A stretch of 64,000 nucleotides of DNA, taken from Tubulanus polymorphus. Taxonomy: Eukaryota > Nemertea > Palaeonemertea > Tubulaniformes > Tubulanidae. How positions within the stretch are numbered: position 1 is the first letter of the stretch; the number at the start of each line of letters is the position of its first letter. A model generated the notes under the pieces. That model made no database searches. It was not told the origin of the DNA and saw nothing but the letters and a program-made list of their open reading frames with translations. The position numbers were made by a program, and so were the translations under genes. Location of the stretch: positions 7,197,001 through 7,261,000 of the forward strand of contig NC_134025.1 of the NCBI RefSeq assembly GCF_964204645.1, read 5' to 3'. Below, one piece after another: positions 1 to 16,600 of the stretch.

Positions 1-3000
1 CTTTCAAGAATCACCATAAATCCACAACGGACTTCGAGACTTCCACACCGCGGATTTCTTGACATCGCTCCGCGCGACGCGGTCGCTGTTATATGGAATA
101 TTCGAATGAGATGCGTTCATTTTTCTTCATAATCATATTTTGTCGTCCGCTTTGAAAGTCGGATCGCGAGGAAAGCATCGTCTTCGTAATGAAATCATAT
201 ACTCGAAATGTAAAATATCGTTCGTAGCCGGAACAGAAATGGCAGAACATCCATAACCACGTTAGACAACACTATACTCGAACTCGGAGAAAATTTCGGC
301 GTGGACAAGCAAACAAATTATATTCAATCAAATTATCCGAGTCCGTGAACTGGTGTCAGCTTAAACTCCTTCTTCTATTTCTGGAAGTCTAATTGATTCT
401 CACGAGTTCATTTCGAATCGAACCTCGGTACTCATGAGTCCATACTGCATGTATTTAATGAGTTCAGTCGTTGCTATCTAATGCATGGACCACGAGGGAC
501 TGGCTTCAAATCACAGATTTAGTACCATATAGAAACAAAGGAGGCCCCCAATTATACTGATAATCTTAATGAGCTTCGTCAGTTATTGTCACAAATCTAT
601 ATATTCGAATAAGTATGAAATAATTGTTCATTGGGGGAAATCTGGAAACTTAATTTTGGCAATCATTCAGTCCTGAAGCGTATTACCGCGCGTCGAAGTA
701 ATTACAACCGAACACAAAAACAGCTAATTGAGAAAAATCGACGAAACGCAATCACTGCCGGAGCTCAAGAATGATTAAGATCGTCTTAACTTGTGATTCC
801 CCGGGTGAGAGCGAATGTGACTGAGTAAACCGGGTAACTTCCTGTTATTTGCTGATAACATTAGCTTTAATCACAGATAACTCTTACCACTAAATCTCTA
901 CCCTTATTTCTAGCGGCAGTAGACGAGTCTACGCTGAAGATTTTAATTTTCGATGCGTAATTTCGTTCCGATTGAACTGCACACAAAACAATCTTATTAG
1001 TTGATTACAACCAGATTAACGTTAATGTGGGACAATACAAATCCCAAACTGAAAACGTACAGGCATAAAATATAGAGCCCAGACAAAGCTCGTTGGGGAA
1101 CAAGTAAATGCCATTTAAACTGATAAATAGAAATATGAGGGTGGCGATTTGCTTTTTTTTGCCTGACTATTTACTGATATATAAGTTGTTCTCCCTGACT
1201 TAACCCGCTAAGAACCCTATCAATTAACAGAGGAAATGCGTAAAACGTAGACATAAACCGTATGGTTATATACGCGGTCTTACTCGATCGAACCCTGAAT
1301 TTGCTAAAGAAATGAAAGTTTCCTGTGTTATTCCTAATTTCCAGGTAAGTTACCACCCTGGTTCCAGTCCATCGTCTCAAGACGCTTGGTTTTCTAAACG
1401 AGCCTGTTTATGGCGCGCTGTAAAAAAATTCATCGTCGCAACGAACTGCGGTTGTTTACAGCCGTAAATGAGTTTTATTAATTTTGCGGTAATGATTTAC
1501 ATTAAACCTCCTCGTTCCGAGCAATAAACAATTAAACTGGTTCCGACTCCTTTGTCTCGGGCAGACATCATAAACCAACTACGAGACAGTGTTATGAGTC
1601 GAGAAGTAAGTCACCTAACCACTGTCATGCTATGAAGCAGTATTCACACGAACTCATCTCACCATAGACTACCAAATATATATTTTGGATTCTCAGGAAG
1701 GCAACGAAAATCGAACTAACCCTCAAGGAACTGGGGATAATTGATTTAAAACTGCGAGTTCTTTCGATTGGTCCCATTATAAGTATTGCCGCTTTTGCGT
1801 TACCCACGCGGATTTGATAGGCTTGTTCTCCGAAACAGGGTCTACATAGCCAAAGGTTTCGAAAGAATCAACGATGAGTCGCGTATTATACACTATTAAC
1901 ATCGATGTATACTCAAAGACAGGGAGAGATAAATTATTCCACCGGGAAGGGCTCTATACCTTGCGAACACTCGACTTCGGAAAGTCATAATAACTCGGTA
2001 AATCTAGCTTTTTCCCAACACGATGCCGAGAGAGCCCTCACCTCGCCATATCGTTAATACAACGTCCATCAGCGTAATGACCATACTGGACACAGGGACA
2101 AATTACATTATATTAATATGGATTGTCAGGTTCGGGTAACACCTATGTTGTATCGACATCGAGAACCAGTTACTGATAAGACTAACGGGTACGATAAATC
2201 TGTATCAGAGTCTAACAAACGGCATTTATCGCCGACATTTATGGCTTAACCGGATCAGGATGGGTGAACCGTGCGGTGGACATCGAATTTATGTCATGAG
2301 CTGCGTGTCTTCTTGATCGCTGATACAACAGAGACCAGTGCAGCTCGTAAAGCCCAAAACGCCTGACTTACGTTCGCAGCCCATTTTCATAGACTAGCCA
2401 TGGAAACATGTACTGAAGAAAAACTGCCACCTATGTCCGATGTCATGTCGCTTTCGTAATGTTAATCAATACTAGTTTAAGAAATAAGCCTACGGTAAAA
2501 GTTTATTGTGCCCAGTACTATGGTCTAAGAATTTGTTTCTGATATTGTATAACATGTTGCATTGTTTTTTCGCTCTAAGCAAATGTACTTCTGTGAGCAA
2601 TAAAAATATATTCTACATATGCTAAGCTTATTCCGACCCTCTAGTCAATATGATGATCTAAGACGTGGCCTAGAACCCGTATATACATGACCGCCTGATA
2701 CAAATCCTCACCTTAGATTTAGATCCACGATCCCAAAAGATAATATCAATATTCCGATATTCCATATTCGCGCGCGCCAAGAAAATAATAATTCACAATA
2801 GCTGAAAGAAATTCTCACTGCGCGATGAAAGTTAGACTCAGTAACGGTTAAAAGATGCATTACGTGATTATTATGCCGTATACGTATTAATACACCTGCT
2901 TTGTAATTTTACCAGATGAGCGCGCGGGCCTGAAAAGATACGCTTTTTATGCCATTTAAAACTAAATGTTTTTGTTTAACGCCGTTTGCTTTGCGTAAAC

Positions 3001-6000
3001 AGCGAGCAGGATTTAAATGTAAATATTTTTTGCACTCGTACTCGGCTACTTAAGCCCACCAAGGCATCGGTAGAATACGCAGTATGCATGCAACGACTTT
3101 TGAAATCGATCTACCCTATTTGAATACTTCATGACTTCGTTTGAATGTTTTGTTTTTGCATATCTACAGATATTCTAGGGGTGAATATAGAATATTTCAT
3201 CTTCGTATCACGAATGTGTAATGCAAATCGCGTATATTATACGTCAATGTAGAAGGACAAGAACTACATGCAAAAAGCAACAGTGCGTGACAAAGCACGA
3301 AGCTTTGACCATAAGCGCAGAAACAATGCTATTACCGAGCCAATTATTTCGTATGATGGGAATTTTCCATGCTCCATAAATCGCCGAAGCGCTGTGGGGA
3401 GAAGCGTTCCGAACGATGACAGCCCGTGTCGAAGGTTCATCGTTTTTAATCAGAACGACGGCCAATATTAGAAAACTACCGGCGACCGAAGCAGCCACCA
3501 CGCAGGTTTCCATATACATGTACATTAGCGCCTCGGTAACGTCCGGAGACGTTACGCCGTTCCGTTTCAAACGACGCTCTCTTCGCCGTGGCCGCTGATG
3601 AATTAATGGAACTTCTGCTAGAGTAGCTGGCTACTCACATAGTACAAATGCTGATTGTCCGTCTTGATTGCCTTGTCGGAACAAGTCATAGCCACCAATT
3701 AATTTCTTAATAATGCGGCTACACGACATACCATCAACCATCGCCACAGCAGCGAGCCACGCGCACTTAGCTGGTCACCAGTTTTATTGCATTGATAGTG
3801 AAAGATTTAAAAAAAACGCCACCCGCATCACAATTCAAGATCTTCCCTCGCATAAGCTTTCCCATATCAAACTTACACACCCAGTTTGTCTATATATACA
3901 AACTATTTATAAATCGTTGATTTGATTAATTTAAAGATATTTCGCGCTTTCTCCACGAAACGAGAGATCAATCAATAGCGATACAACATTGTACATATAC
4001 CGCCATACATATACCTAAACTGACACAATAACACAAGCGAATATTACTGAGATAGAAGATCTGTGCATTTTCTCTGCTTTCTTTCCTTGAGTTTGGAATC
4101 AAATCTTTTGAGATATTTTAGGGCTATAGCTAAGACTAAATATTGCCCGGCTTACTCTTAATCATAAAGACTGATTTATATTCGTATGGTGGCCATCTTT
4201 ATATGCGATGATCGGACAGTTTGTCGTATCAATCACTTAACACATATACACATCAGCAACAGCAATAATAATGCATTGAACAAATATTTACCATGACATC
4301 TTCACATTAATTCAGACGTGGGGCAAGTAGAAAAACGATACTCGCTGGTCTCTGCACGATATTGAATATAATGAGCTCAGGCAAATGTCATCAATTCAGT
4401 CATGCATCCATAAAGAGAACGACCGAGAAGATTCTATCTTGTTCTCTGAACGTGGCGAGTTTAGGAGAATGGGTTGAACTTTTTAGGTGAGCTTTCGATT
4501 GGACTTGAGTTGTTTGATTAGTTTTAAGATTTCTCGCCTGGGCACCGCGAAAAAATTGATAGATTTCTCAGTAGTAAATCATAGTTATTGAGAACTGTGT
4601 AGTAAATGAGTTTTATCATTATTACTACTGCATCCAATTGAAAATGTATTTTCTAATAAGCGACGACAAACTTCCGACGACGTATTTTTGACGAACAATG
4701 CGATGGTATATTACATGTTTGCACAGGTAATGAAAGGCCTTTTATCCTGTTTAACGAATCGATCTCGCGGATGGACTCATGCCGTTAAGAAAATTGACTC
4801 TCAGCTTTCAGACTGTTGCCCTTAGTAATTATGAACGTTCATTTCCTATTTCAATACGGTGCCATTTACCGAGTTATACGCAGTTCTTGGGTTTATATAG
4901 TGGGTTCACGTGCTTACTCAGAAGTTTTCAATAGGGTTTGTGCGTTTTTAAAGCAAAACTTGGGGTGAATATCTAAACCGTTGAATTACGGATAAAGATA
5001 AGGCTTTAACTAACCAAATAAGCGAAGTACCTATCAACGGAAAATGTAATTGCGTAAAGGAGCTAATTCGCTACGTTTGAAATGTTTTCTCAGTCTCGAC
5101 GCGGCATTAACGAGTAATGGCACCTTAACGTTTTTACGCTCGCCGGTTTCGTCGTGTACAGGATGCGCGAGCAGCTTTCCTTTCGTTTTGCAGCAGATCA
5201 AAGACGCGCTACGGCAGTTCAAAGTCATTAAGTTTCACCCGAGGTGACGCGATCAACGGTGGCCACTTACCCGTCGTATTGCGCCACGGAACCCGTACAA
5301 CCTCTCAGTCGACTCGATCCAATTTATCAGCCAACCGTACCTTATATAACGTGTCATATCTGATCGATTTATGTTGGCATCATCCCCCGGAGATTCGTGG
5401 GCCTTCGTTTGACACTCTGACGTTTTGACATCGTAGACGTGTCGCCGGGCTTCCAAGGTGTGCGTAATATTAACGCTGACAGGTAATAACTTTGATACAG
5501 TAATGACGCCGGCACTGGCAAGCGAGTGTGGTTTTTACTAGTGACCACGTGACTCACGTTGAGTTTCTCTCTCAAGTCGAATTTAAAGATGACGATGATG
5601 ATTTTAATCGAATAAACGATCAATGACTTCAAACCTGATTCAATTAAATACATTAGAAATGCATGCCTTGATTACGGCAAGCATTAGAGTCCCGAGTACA
5701 CCGCAAAAACCTTCTGATGTTTTCAAACGTTTGAATAATCAGATTTTCATACGGAAGTGAAAAACAACTAACGGTGAATCTAATGAAATACGCCCGCATA
5801 CTCTGAACCAAGTACCCAGTTAGGTTTTTCACAAAAGTGTCTTCGCAATTCCTGGAAGATTCAAGGGTATAAGCGGTTTCAAATACGTCATCAACCTTAA
5901 ATCTACAATTTCAACCCGAGGTAATACGAAACTGAAATTAGACGCCAGCATGTTTTTCTAGTCAACTTTCCATCGCAATTTTTCTTGGAAGATCCTAATA

Positions 6001-9000
6001 AAGAAAGCAGTTGGTATTCATATTTGTTATTTCGCAATGAAGATTCGTCGACTGCAGTTATGGCGATAAAATCATAAGCAAATTAGTGAACCCGGGCACA
6101 TTATTCGATGTCCTCGGTCGGTGACATCGATGAACCCAGCAGCATACGGACGGATAGAACGATTTACTCAGCTGCGCGATAACCTTCTCAAGGGACTGAA
6201 AAGATATTCTGACCAACTCACACCTCGCTCAATCCAGTATCGCTGGCGCTTTATTAAATGCGGATCTCTCTCGAATATGAAACGGATCTCGAGGTCTGAG
6301 TCGGTTTATCCCCGATGCGCGCTACACCGCGTAATAAGACGACTATTTTGTCATTCGGACGTGTGAATAATTAATTTAGCTAACATCTCCAGGTACAATG
6401 AATCGAAACGGATACAGCACGGTAGCCCGTTCAAGGGTACGATAATTAATATTTGCATAGCACGAATCCATCTCACTTTTCAGACCAAACAAAATTCTTG
6501 CCAGTTATTATGGATATTCCGCATCACTCTCTAATTCAATCTAGTTATGCATTGGTCATTTTGTGGTCCTTCTCAGAAGAAGAGGGACATATCGTACACA
6601 TAAACGCGAGATCTTAATGATTCGCTTTTTCAAAAGAATCGTTTTCTGATTCCACGCCGTATAAAGAAATGTTTCATTTGTGAAATGAATTCCATTCGAT
6701 CTCGGCTTGATGTGTAGATGTGTTGTAAATTTGAGGGGTTTCAATAAATCAAAGCGAAATAACCACGTTTCGAGAGACGATCAAACAAAACCGATTTCGA
6801 GTTTGCGCACGTACGGAGTTTATAAATTATCGTACGAAACTAGAAAATATGAATGTTGTCAGAAAAATGAACAGTTAAGCGTTATGAATGACTACAGCTC
6901 ACAAGAAGTATCAAACAGACATAAATCATTATATTTTGTCTGGATTTTATGTCTCGTATGTGATGCACAAGCGAGATTTCAGAAAAAGACGACTTTCTTA
7001 GATAAAAAGTATTCAGTCTAGCTGCAGGCTGATCACGCAAAATTCTAAATATTGCCGCGCAGAATTAGCCTTAAGACGTTTGGTTTTCTACACTCGACCA
7101 AATAAAGACTATCTTCTTTTAGCAGCAGTTCAGATTGGAGCTGTGACACTTTTACGAGTCTCGCGGGAACGAGTGGCTTTTGGCTCCGTACTTTCATACA
7201 GTAATCAAGCTACGTCAACTTGACAGCGGTTGAAGAAATCAAGGGTTCGTCGCCTATACGCCTCGCAGGCTTTCGAGTCGCAGTGTATAAGTCGCCTCGT
7301 CGGAAAACAGTAGCTTTTTAAAAACCGCTTCATTATTTCACGAAATCCTACCCTTACATTCTGAAATCACTCAGACCTTACACTGTTCCTGAGTGTGAAA
7401 TTATTATGAGCACGAATGAATGTTTTCCCAATTTCCCCCAAAGGGCCGATATTCATCCCGTAATGGAACATCCGCGGGCGTTAAAAAGTAATCGGTCTAT
7501 TTTTTTTTCATGTCAAAACAGTTCGATATCTTTGGAAACAATTTTCATTCACCGGTTAGCGATGCGTCGATAAAGAAATATCCGTATGTAAAGCGTTGTG
7601 TCAATATTCGTTCAAGAGATTGAAACGATTCTGAAATATATACACGTGAATATAAATACACGTTTAGTCACATGCCCTTTAGCGAAGTTTCGTATTTTTA
7701 GCACCCAATATATACCCTGAATTGAACTTTAATTATATTTCCGATCTCAGAAATCTTGTATACTGATGATTTGACAAAAGACGTAAAATTGAGCAATACA
7801 AAGAACGAAAATTATGACGTCAAGTTTTCACAATTTGATTCAGTCCACCAGAATTTCAGTAAACCATGAGCAAAATATTCCTTTGCGCACCGCATATGCG
7901 TATCACGGATTAAAGGATTTTGGAATAAAAGGGTTAAAAAAGTTACCGCTTATTCTAACCGCAAAAATCTACGCGGGAACATCTGCCTATAGGTGAAAAC
8001 AATTACTCGACTAGCAGCTCACACAATCGACAGAGTTTATATCACGCTGAGACGGAAGCAGAGAACTTAGTGCAAACATAATTTTCTAATTTTTGAAGAA
8101 AAACATCGTAATTGACGACTTCGCATAGTAATTCGCGTTGCGTACGAGATTGTGTAATAGGATTTGAACACACAAGTTAAAGCGCGTCTTTTGAGATCTT
8201 TTGGTTGAGGATTTTTGCATTCAAATTATAATTCACACGAGTGGCTTCTGTTCCCAAAAATAAGTATATACATGGAATCAAATCCCAAATCGAATCTCAT
8301 TACCGAAGTTCTTCTCTCAAATCTGTATTGATGGGGGCTAATAATATACTATCTGAGTCATTATATCCCAGGTTAAGTATGATGATTCTCGAGATGAAGA
8401 TAAAGTATCGAAGAGGAAATATCCATGATGATAATGATGATGACGATGATACGCGTGCTTACAAGTTACATTATCACCACATACTCGTCGCCGCGCAATA
8501 AGAGTGCGTTCACTCGTGGGACGCGTCGTTTCATTTTGGAACATTACAAAATACACCCCAGAGTACTATGCGCGAAGTAGCCTGAGCGCGGGCTTGTAGT
8601 TTGTATACGGTATTAGGTAGTTTAGCTGCGTGAAAGATCGTGACTTGTAAGAAGGTGTATATTAGTACGAGAATCGAACATGGCGATTGTCCGAGACGGT
8701 GATGATGGATTGGACACTTCGGTTTGATCGTATTTGTTGCAGCATTGTCGCCGCAGAATTTATCCGTCAATCTCTTCATTGTCATCACCATCAATGACTC
8801 ACAGATCATCCTATCCTCGTTGGGTTCTTAGCTCCGTGCGTACGCCAAAAAAACCTCAAAACGACGAACATGAATTCATCTGCAGGTAGAGACGGCAACA
8901 CCTTACTATGATATCGATAAGGACATGGTTCTATGAATGATAAATTCAGGAGTTAACTAAATACAGACCAGTTTTAAGATCTAAGCCCATCTTTGGTCAT

Positions 9001-12000
9001 AATTCATTCCTGTCGTTTCATCTCGTAGTAAAAAAGCAAAGAACCATTAGATCACACAACGCAAATCTCTAAATAGACTTAATAAATGTATATGACATGA
9101 ATTTCAAAGAAAAGTTTCAAGAAATACTTGAAAATCAACAACAACTACTGAATCTAATTCGTTTCCAACTTCAAAATGTATAAACCTATGCTTTTCTTCA
9201 GGTGAACCGGATCTTCAAGGGTAAACACGCGATATTTAAGTGAATATCAATACTGTAATTGAATAACGCGAATTCATTCGGCGAATATATTTTCCATAGC
9301 CCCAGTACAAATACTCGCCAATTTGTTAAAGTGTTCATTCAGAGTTCAGAACGCAATAAATCTATTTGATGTATATGTCAATTTTCAAAATGTAACCACG
9401 CCAATAAAGTACATACACGTCAATTGATAAAAAGTTCTAATGTGATTTTGATTAAACAGCATTAATAACGGAAAATTATAGTCATTATCGCAATTTTTTT
9501 TTAGAAAAGTCAATATTCTTATTTATTCAATGGGCTAAGAATGCGGGATATCGCAGTGACGAGTGGTACTAAATTCCACTGTTCACTGTTTGTATGCATT
9601 TTTATCAGGACAATACGATAAATTGTTATCATAGCATTTCTAGAGACTGAAGTTGGTATATAGCTTGCCAACCGGCCCCGCAGTTTATCGTCGTAATAGC
9701 TACTGAAGCGATTTACTACATGTACGCCTAGTTACGATAGGCCATGCAGAATAATTTCAATCGTGAACGTCATTATGATATATCAGCCAGTTTACTGCTC
9801 GAATTCGGTGTCATAACAGGAAGACAACCAACGACGGTACGCGAGCGACTACAGGAAGGAATTAAATCTACTTAAAATAACAGATCAGCGCTCAATACTG
9901 GCTGCGTTGTTACTCGATACGACAAGCCAATGAATGGATTTACGCGGAATAAAACGAGCGAACAGAAAAACGAAATAAAATTCCTCATCCATCAACCCTA
10001 TTCCACTTTAAATTCAAAGTTTTGAATATGGATATACTTCGAAATCAAACACATTTTTCGATCTTTTCTATAGTATTAAGACACTATTAAGTTTTTAAAG
10101 ATCTTTCACTTGCGAATGCTCCTAAATTCCTGAATTAGCACTATTTATTCCGGCCGATGATACAGCGCGGTAAGACTCGGAAAGTAATTACTCTGAGAAA
10201 AATGTCAAGCGTTTAAGGCGTCAGGCTCGACCAGTTTTTATGTACCCGCCATCCGTCATTGAATTACCGTCGCGCGAGAAGAAAAACTCGCTGACTTCAT
10301 GGACGAAGGGAAAAAGCAAAAAACGACTCTCGTTGCGCCAGGAAAGCCCCACAAGGATTTTAATAATAACCCATCCAAAGCCACAAAATTGCAGACACAA
10401 ACCACTCATAGGGCGTTGGCTCTGTCTTAAATCGGATTTAAGTAAGAAACAAATGCGACTGAAATGAAAGTTGATAAAAGTGAAAATATAGAATTTGTTT
10501 GGGTGTAACTAAAAATTGCCGTACAAAAAACGGGCAATTCATACTTGACATTTATAAAAACCCTTTTTGTATTGATGTATGGATCTTAGATCGGTTATGG
10601 GGACTCCTTCCTCGTTCGGACGCGAGGACAAAAACAGATGCCACAATCAATAAAAATACAACCGATTTTATTGAGGCGAATGGTCGATAAGCGATATAGA
10701 CTTGGCGAGAGACTGACGCGTCCCCGGTGTTCGCGGCGCTGAACACGGCCTCGCAGATTAAAGATGTCGATATCACCTGAACACGATCGAAATTCTGTGT
10801 TACTTTTTTACAATGAGCCGATCACTGCCGCCTCATGAACTCTGACAACTATGGCAAAATCGGAAAATCCCGAAGAAGTTTTCCTTTTGACAAGGTTTGA
10901 CTAGAATTCAAATTCGTGTGCGGATTATTCACGACATTAAAATGCAATTTCGTAAAAGAAGATGGATATCTGTATTCCTGCACTCACCCACTTGCCAGAA
11001 TATTTTCCAACTAAATTCTAAAATCCCTTACTATTTATGAGTGTTGTCAAGACGGCGACCGATGTAGAAATGAAGGAAGGACGATGTGAAAAAGTCATAC
11101 GGTTACCGTTGGAAAAGTTCCGGACCGCGAGGAGAATCGGTCAGGCAGTGTGGTCAGTGAGAGTTTTGAGTCATTTTCTCGACGAAGGCCAGGGGTCAAG
11201 TCAAGCATCCTCGCAGAGGTAACAGGATTAAATGTAGCGTCAAGTCGACGCGGAAAATTCGGTTTGATGTCGGCATCAAGGCGTGAAATTACTCACTTGG
11301 GAGAGAGAAGATCGCGTTGCTTAGGTGCTGATTTTGAGAGGTTCACGTTGCATCGGGCGCAAATTACATTTGTCTAATGATAATACTGTTTTTATTAGTC
11401 TAAAATACATTATGCTTGCCTTAAACAAATGATGTGTAATACGTCATTAATCAAGATAACCACCATTAAAAGGAAACATTCTGGAGCACGTCGAATATCC
11501 AAAATATCATATTCAATTGATTTATTTTCTCGCTAACATTTATGATAACAGGACCTTTAAAAAGAAAATCTTTGAAATAACTATGGACAAAAATTGATTG
11601 CAAATTCGTTTGTCAATGGCAAAAAATCTCGTCGGTGTATTGAATAAATAAGTCCACACTGTCATTGCAGATGTGTTAATATTTCTCGAAAAGATACAAT
11701 TTCACGCACTATTGTGCCACGCGCGACTGATCTGTCTGCACCAAGAGACAGAGACTAAAAGATATCCGAGGGAGTTGAAAAATCTTCCAATATCTTCTGC
11801 AATCCAATGACGACGGATGGACAGACAAACCATTCAATCGCGCGTTCGCTCTCATTCATTAACGAAAGAAAGCCCTCGACTCAGCGTCGACTCGAGTAGT
11901 TACACAATCGTACCAAATCGTATACGTCTAATTCAATAACGGGCCGTGATGAATTTGATTTACGATTGATATTCAAACTGCGAATAATCTAGTAAACCAT

Positions 12001-13529
12001 ACATTACTGATACGCTGATTAGAAGTAGTATGTGTATCCGGCAAAATTACGTTCCCATCTATGATAATTGCGTGCAATGTTTCGTTCAAATTTAGTGGAG
12101 TGTCACTTGAAGATCTATACATATGAACCGTAGTCAAATCAAAGCATACATAAAATTTCCCAAATTTAAATTAATCAATAGTGTGTCATCTGTGTTAAAT
12201 AGTTTTGCAATAGATGCCTGGGAAATTCCAAGATCTTTCAAGATCTTTTCATGGTCTTTTTTACTTTGATTGGCATGCTTAGTGGTGGTTTAAAGCACAA
12301 TACAATCGCGATTCATCACAATACTCCCATCGCATAGAAGAAACGAGTCCAATAACTTCGGCCAGAACAGCATTTATATAGCGAAAATACGATGAAGATA
12401 TTTTCTCATACACCAGCGAACTGGACAAGACAGTCTGAATGAAATGCCGACTGCAGGGCCGAGGAATCCTCGGTATTTCTGATGAAACTTTGATATCGCG
12501 AGCGCACAATGAAAATTCAACGATAGAACTGGCGGATAGAACCGGAGCAGAGGAGGCCGATGTCCGTAGAGAATAAATTGATTAACGACAACGCTAGGCG
12601 TATGATGAACACTCACTTTGGTCTCTCGTTACGAATATCTACCTAATCCGTATGTTCATTGATTACGCAACCGTGTTCTAGAAATACTACTCACACGAGA
12701 ACGGAGGATTTTTTCTGCAGCGATATCCCAGCGTCGATGCGTTTCCACATTTTTTCTCTAGTTCATTCATGAGATTCGTCGATGACAAGTGGACGCACAA
12801 AGCCGCTAAAAACTAGCCATGCAATTTGTAAGTTCTTATTGATATATGATGCTAGGAAGTCACGCGCTTCGATATTGATCAGGGATGATTAATTATTCTC
12901 GTTAAAAAATCAAACGTTAATCAACTCTTCTTCATCATTGTTTAACTTTTTCACCTGACACTATTCATGCATAGATTTGCTAAAATTCCGGGTACTTTTC
13001 CCTTATCATCATCGCCCATGTTATCTGGATAAAAAAGTAAAAAGCCTTCAAGAACAAATTTCATATCTGTTCATTTACTGCTCCACTTCTGTGTCTGTGA
13101 GACTATTTTACCGTGGTATTCCCCGATCAAGTGTAGATTCGGTTTTATTAGCGAGAAATGGAGAACTTTTTAAGCTAAAAACAACGCGTCGATATGATAT
13201 CTAACCAGGCGAGTGTTTTATCGTCATGAAAATTGAGAGAAAACTTGAGCCGGCCGTAAGAGCATTCGATACGGAAAATTCATACGCGACGGTTATGACG
13301 AATTCACATTTTCAGTATGACCACCGTCAATAGAGGAAGAGCGAATTTACAATTAAATTAAGTGTGCCAATGTATCTACATCAAAGAGCACTTACCTACT
13401 CAAAAGGTGCTGTCACTTGAAATTAATGTCACGATGCGTTGGGAAAAATTCACACATACACGGTTTTTACGCTCGTACAAGCGCCATACATATCATCTCA
13501 GCTGCAGATGATAATAATGATGATGATGG

Positions 13530-13613
<84 letters not shown>

Positions 13614-16600
13614 AAAATATCAGCAAACGTGATATAACCAATTACAAACCGTGCGCGATAACGATATGAAAGCTGGACGGAGAGATCCATGCAAAGGGCG
13701 TGGGTATTTTTCAAACGCGAGAACTCATCTAAGATATTCATATTCAGCGCATGTGTACCCATAGTGTCGAGATAATCTGATTGCGGATTAGTGTTTATGT
13801 GTTTTATACTTTATCGTTTTGTCAAATTCAGGCCTGTTTCTAAGCGTTAATCTTAGGAACGTCTTACACGAAAGTCATTTTCCGATTCGTCACTAAAATT
13901 GCCACAACTACGAAAACAGATTGACGCATTTTGTGACGAAATAATAAGCTACGTATCTAATTACAGGAAAATACATGTCGTCGTAATAAGTTTTCAGTTC
14001 ATTAAATTTTCTCAGGCATTTTGAACTGCTTCGGGCGTTGAAATTGGGCTGTTTTTTTCTCGCGCCAAAGTCATTTGCTCACGTTTTAAATATAATCTGA
14101 AGAATGACGCACGCGCGTGCATGAACTATTTATACCCGACAGAAAATTAATTTGTAGTAGCGGTATGCGTATCGATAGGTTAACAAACCATGCAGCACCG
14201 GCATTCTCATAATTTGATACATGCAGCCCGTGAAATGCAGTCGCTACTACTTGTGTAATCATATCACCTGATCGCATATGAACTTGCCCGCGAGAATGAA
14301 ATATGTCCGCCTTTTTTCCTGGTCGGCCGCTGACATATTAGCGCTTTTAATATCGTCATCTTGTTAGACAAAGCAGAAATCAGATTTTTGGCGTCAATAA
14401 CGCGCGCGGCGATCGTGAGGGAAAAATGCGCTATAAATTAATATATCGCTTCTATACGGTGATAGCCTCGTGGCCGCAGGTAACCGGGTGCGTATAGATG
14501 AACCCCAGCACCGACTAGACTGTCACGTAATAACCGAAGCCGAGAAATAACACCTTTCCACCGACACACCGAGTTAATAGATATTTATGTATCGCCATAT
14601 GAAATGTCTTCATCATTTCTATTTCAGGGAGACTTATCATAAGAGCTACAGCGGCCAGTGCTACAGAAACTGGCCGGCAAAGTTATACGGGTTTTTTCTG
14701 AGGTCTTTGTCCTCGAACCTAACGAGTTTGAATTAGAGCGCATATCTCAATGAAAAAAAAGAGTCAGAGTTTACCAGTGGATATAGTTGACATAATGAAA
14801 ATAAAAATCCATTATTACCACGGATTTATCCACCGGTTATCTTAAGACAACCTCTGAGCAACTGGCCCCGTGTTTTCAGTTTCTACTTCAAACAGGGGAA
14901 TTCGTATCACGACACAATTTTGAAATTGAATTTTCTAGCAAAGATGCCGGGTTGCAAAAATTGAAAACGACGGTTCTAATCGTATAGATAAAAATCATGT
15001 ACGACCTGTGACCATGCGATAGACTGGAATGAATTAAGCTGGAATATTAAACTAATTTCTATTAATTGAAGAGCGCCTCGAAGCATGTAAGATTATACCG
15101 AGTCGCAACTTTCGATTGATAACTACGCAACTTACATGTAATTCCTGATTGTACAGAGCTCGGAAATTGTCCGGCACTTATGATGTCATCATATGCACTT
15201 GAGACCGAAGCCTGATGAGGGAATCATGACAGGGACAAGCATTAATATGCCGGCTTGATGGGCAAAACACACATTCGTGGAAATCTGATTTTCCGTCGAA
15301 TAATATCAATCAACTGAACTTCACCGCAGTTATATGCATTCACGTCGTACTATTATATTTATCGATGAACTGAGAAAAATGATGCATTCATTGATACACA
15401 TCTCGAGATCTGATCGGAAAACTCTCCAGAGTCCACGATCCAGGTTTGAGAAATCCCTGCTCGCGATGTATCTCGCGGGAAATAGTCAACAGAATTCTGT
15501 AAATCCTGTCCAGAGTGGCTAGCGTAAAAGAAATAGGTTATTACGCCCGCGGGGCATAGTTATACTGATCAGGTGAAGCCATTGATGATATTAGATTCAT
15601 AATCATAGGTGTGTGAAAACAATCGATGGACTTTGCAGCCGAGGAACAACAGGGAGACGAATTCGAATTTCAGGTTTTCCAATTCGGCGAACTTAAAGGG
15701 TCGCCATAGCAGAAATAATACACGGCCGTACCACTTGTGTCTTACAACCGATAACTTTGTCAGTCATTCGATTCGGATACAATTGAATTTCGATTCCTAC
15801 TCCAATTTCGCTGGCAAACATCTTTAATCTAATCCACCGCTGAGCGCCACCGATACTCTCTCGCGCGGCGATTTCTCGACTATAATAACGTGCGCACACG
15901 ACGCACGTAAAAAGTAGAAATCGCCTAGTATACGGATAGAAAGCGATCGCCCTCGACAAAAACGTATAAGACGTCGTTTTGCGGTCGAAAAGGTTCTCTT
16001 ACGTAGCGGCGATGAATGTGCGTAAACATAAGCAGAAAAGACGAACGAAAATCCCATCAATCGCTGTACGTAAACCAACTGGAAAACAAATCTGACACAT
16101 CACTTTTTTGATAGTGCGGTGTCACGTGATTTAAGTAGATTCGAAATTGATCTGGTTCCGAATTGGAAATCCGAGTAAGCCGAAATCATAATCACATGGT
16201 TCATAGTATTAGTGTAGGTTTTATCATTTGCAATCTTTTTAAACGAAATAGCAACAAAATATTTTCTTTCTTCTACGTATTCTGAACTACGCATTCGTTG
16301 TGGTTACTTGGGAAGAAGAACTTAAACTATTATTTTTCACCCGAGAACCCTTTATAGCAGCTATCCCCCACATGATGTAAAGAAAACAGAGCAAAATAGC
16401 AGGGATTTGTACAGATTGTAGAGAATCAATTATGTCTTCATGCCGAAGTCACTGATAGCATCCCAGCTATAACCTTCGCTATCAGAATAATAAGAAGAAA
16501 ACACGGTCCGTTGCGATAGCGTTTTCAAAAAAAAACTTTTAATACAAGAATTTAATGATTGACTTTCCAAACAATGCACAACAAATAAAACTATATCAAG

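Noticed and set aside
3244-3570. 108-codon minus-strand frame with one hydrophobic stretch that could be a membrane helix
   Set aside because: It begins at a non-ATG codon, overlaps open plus-strand frames, and I could not assign a family or splice borders.
13417-13762. Open frames of 71 and 89 codons rich in Asp (plus) or His (minus)
   Set aside because: They are translations of the GAT microsatellite with no start context, splice sites or conserved flanks.
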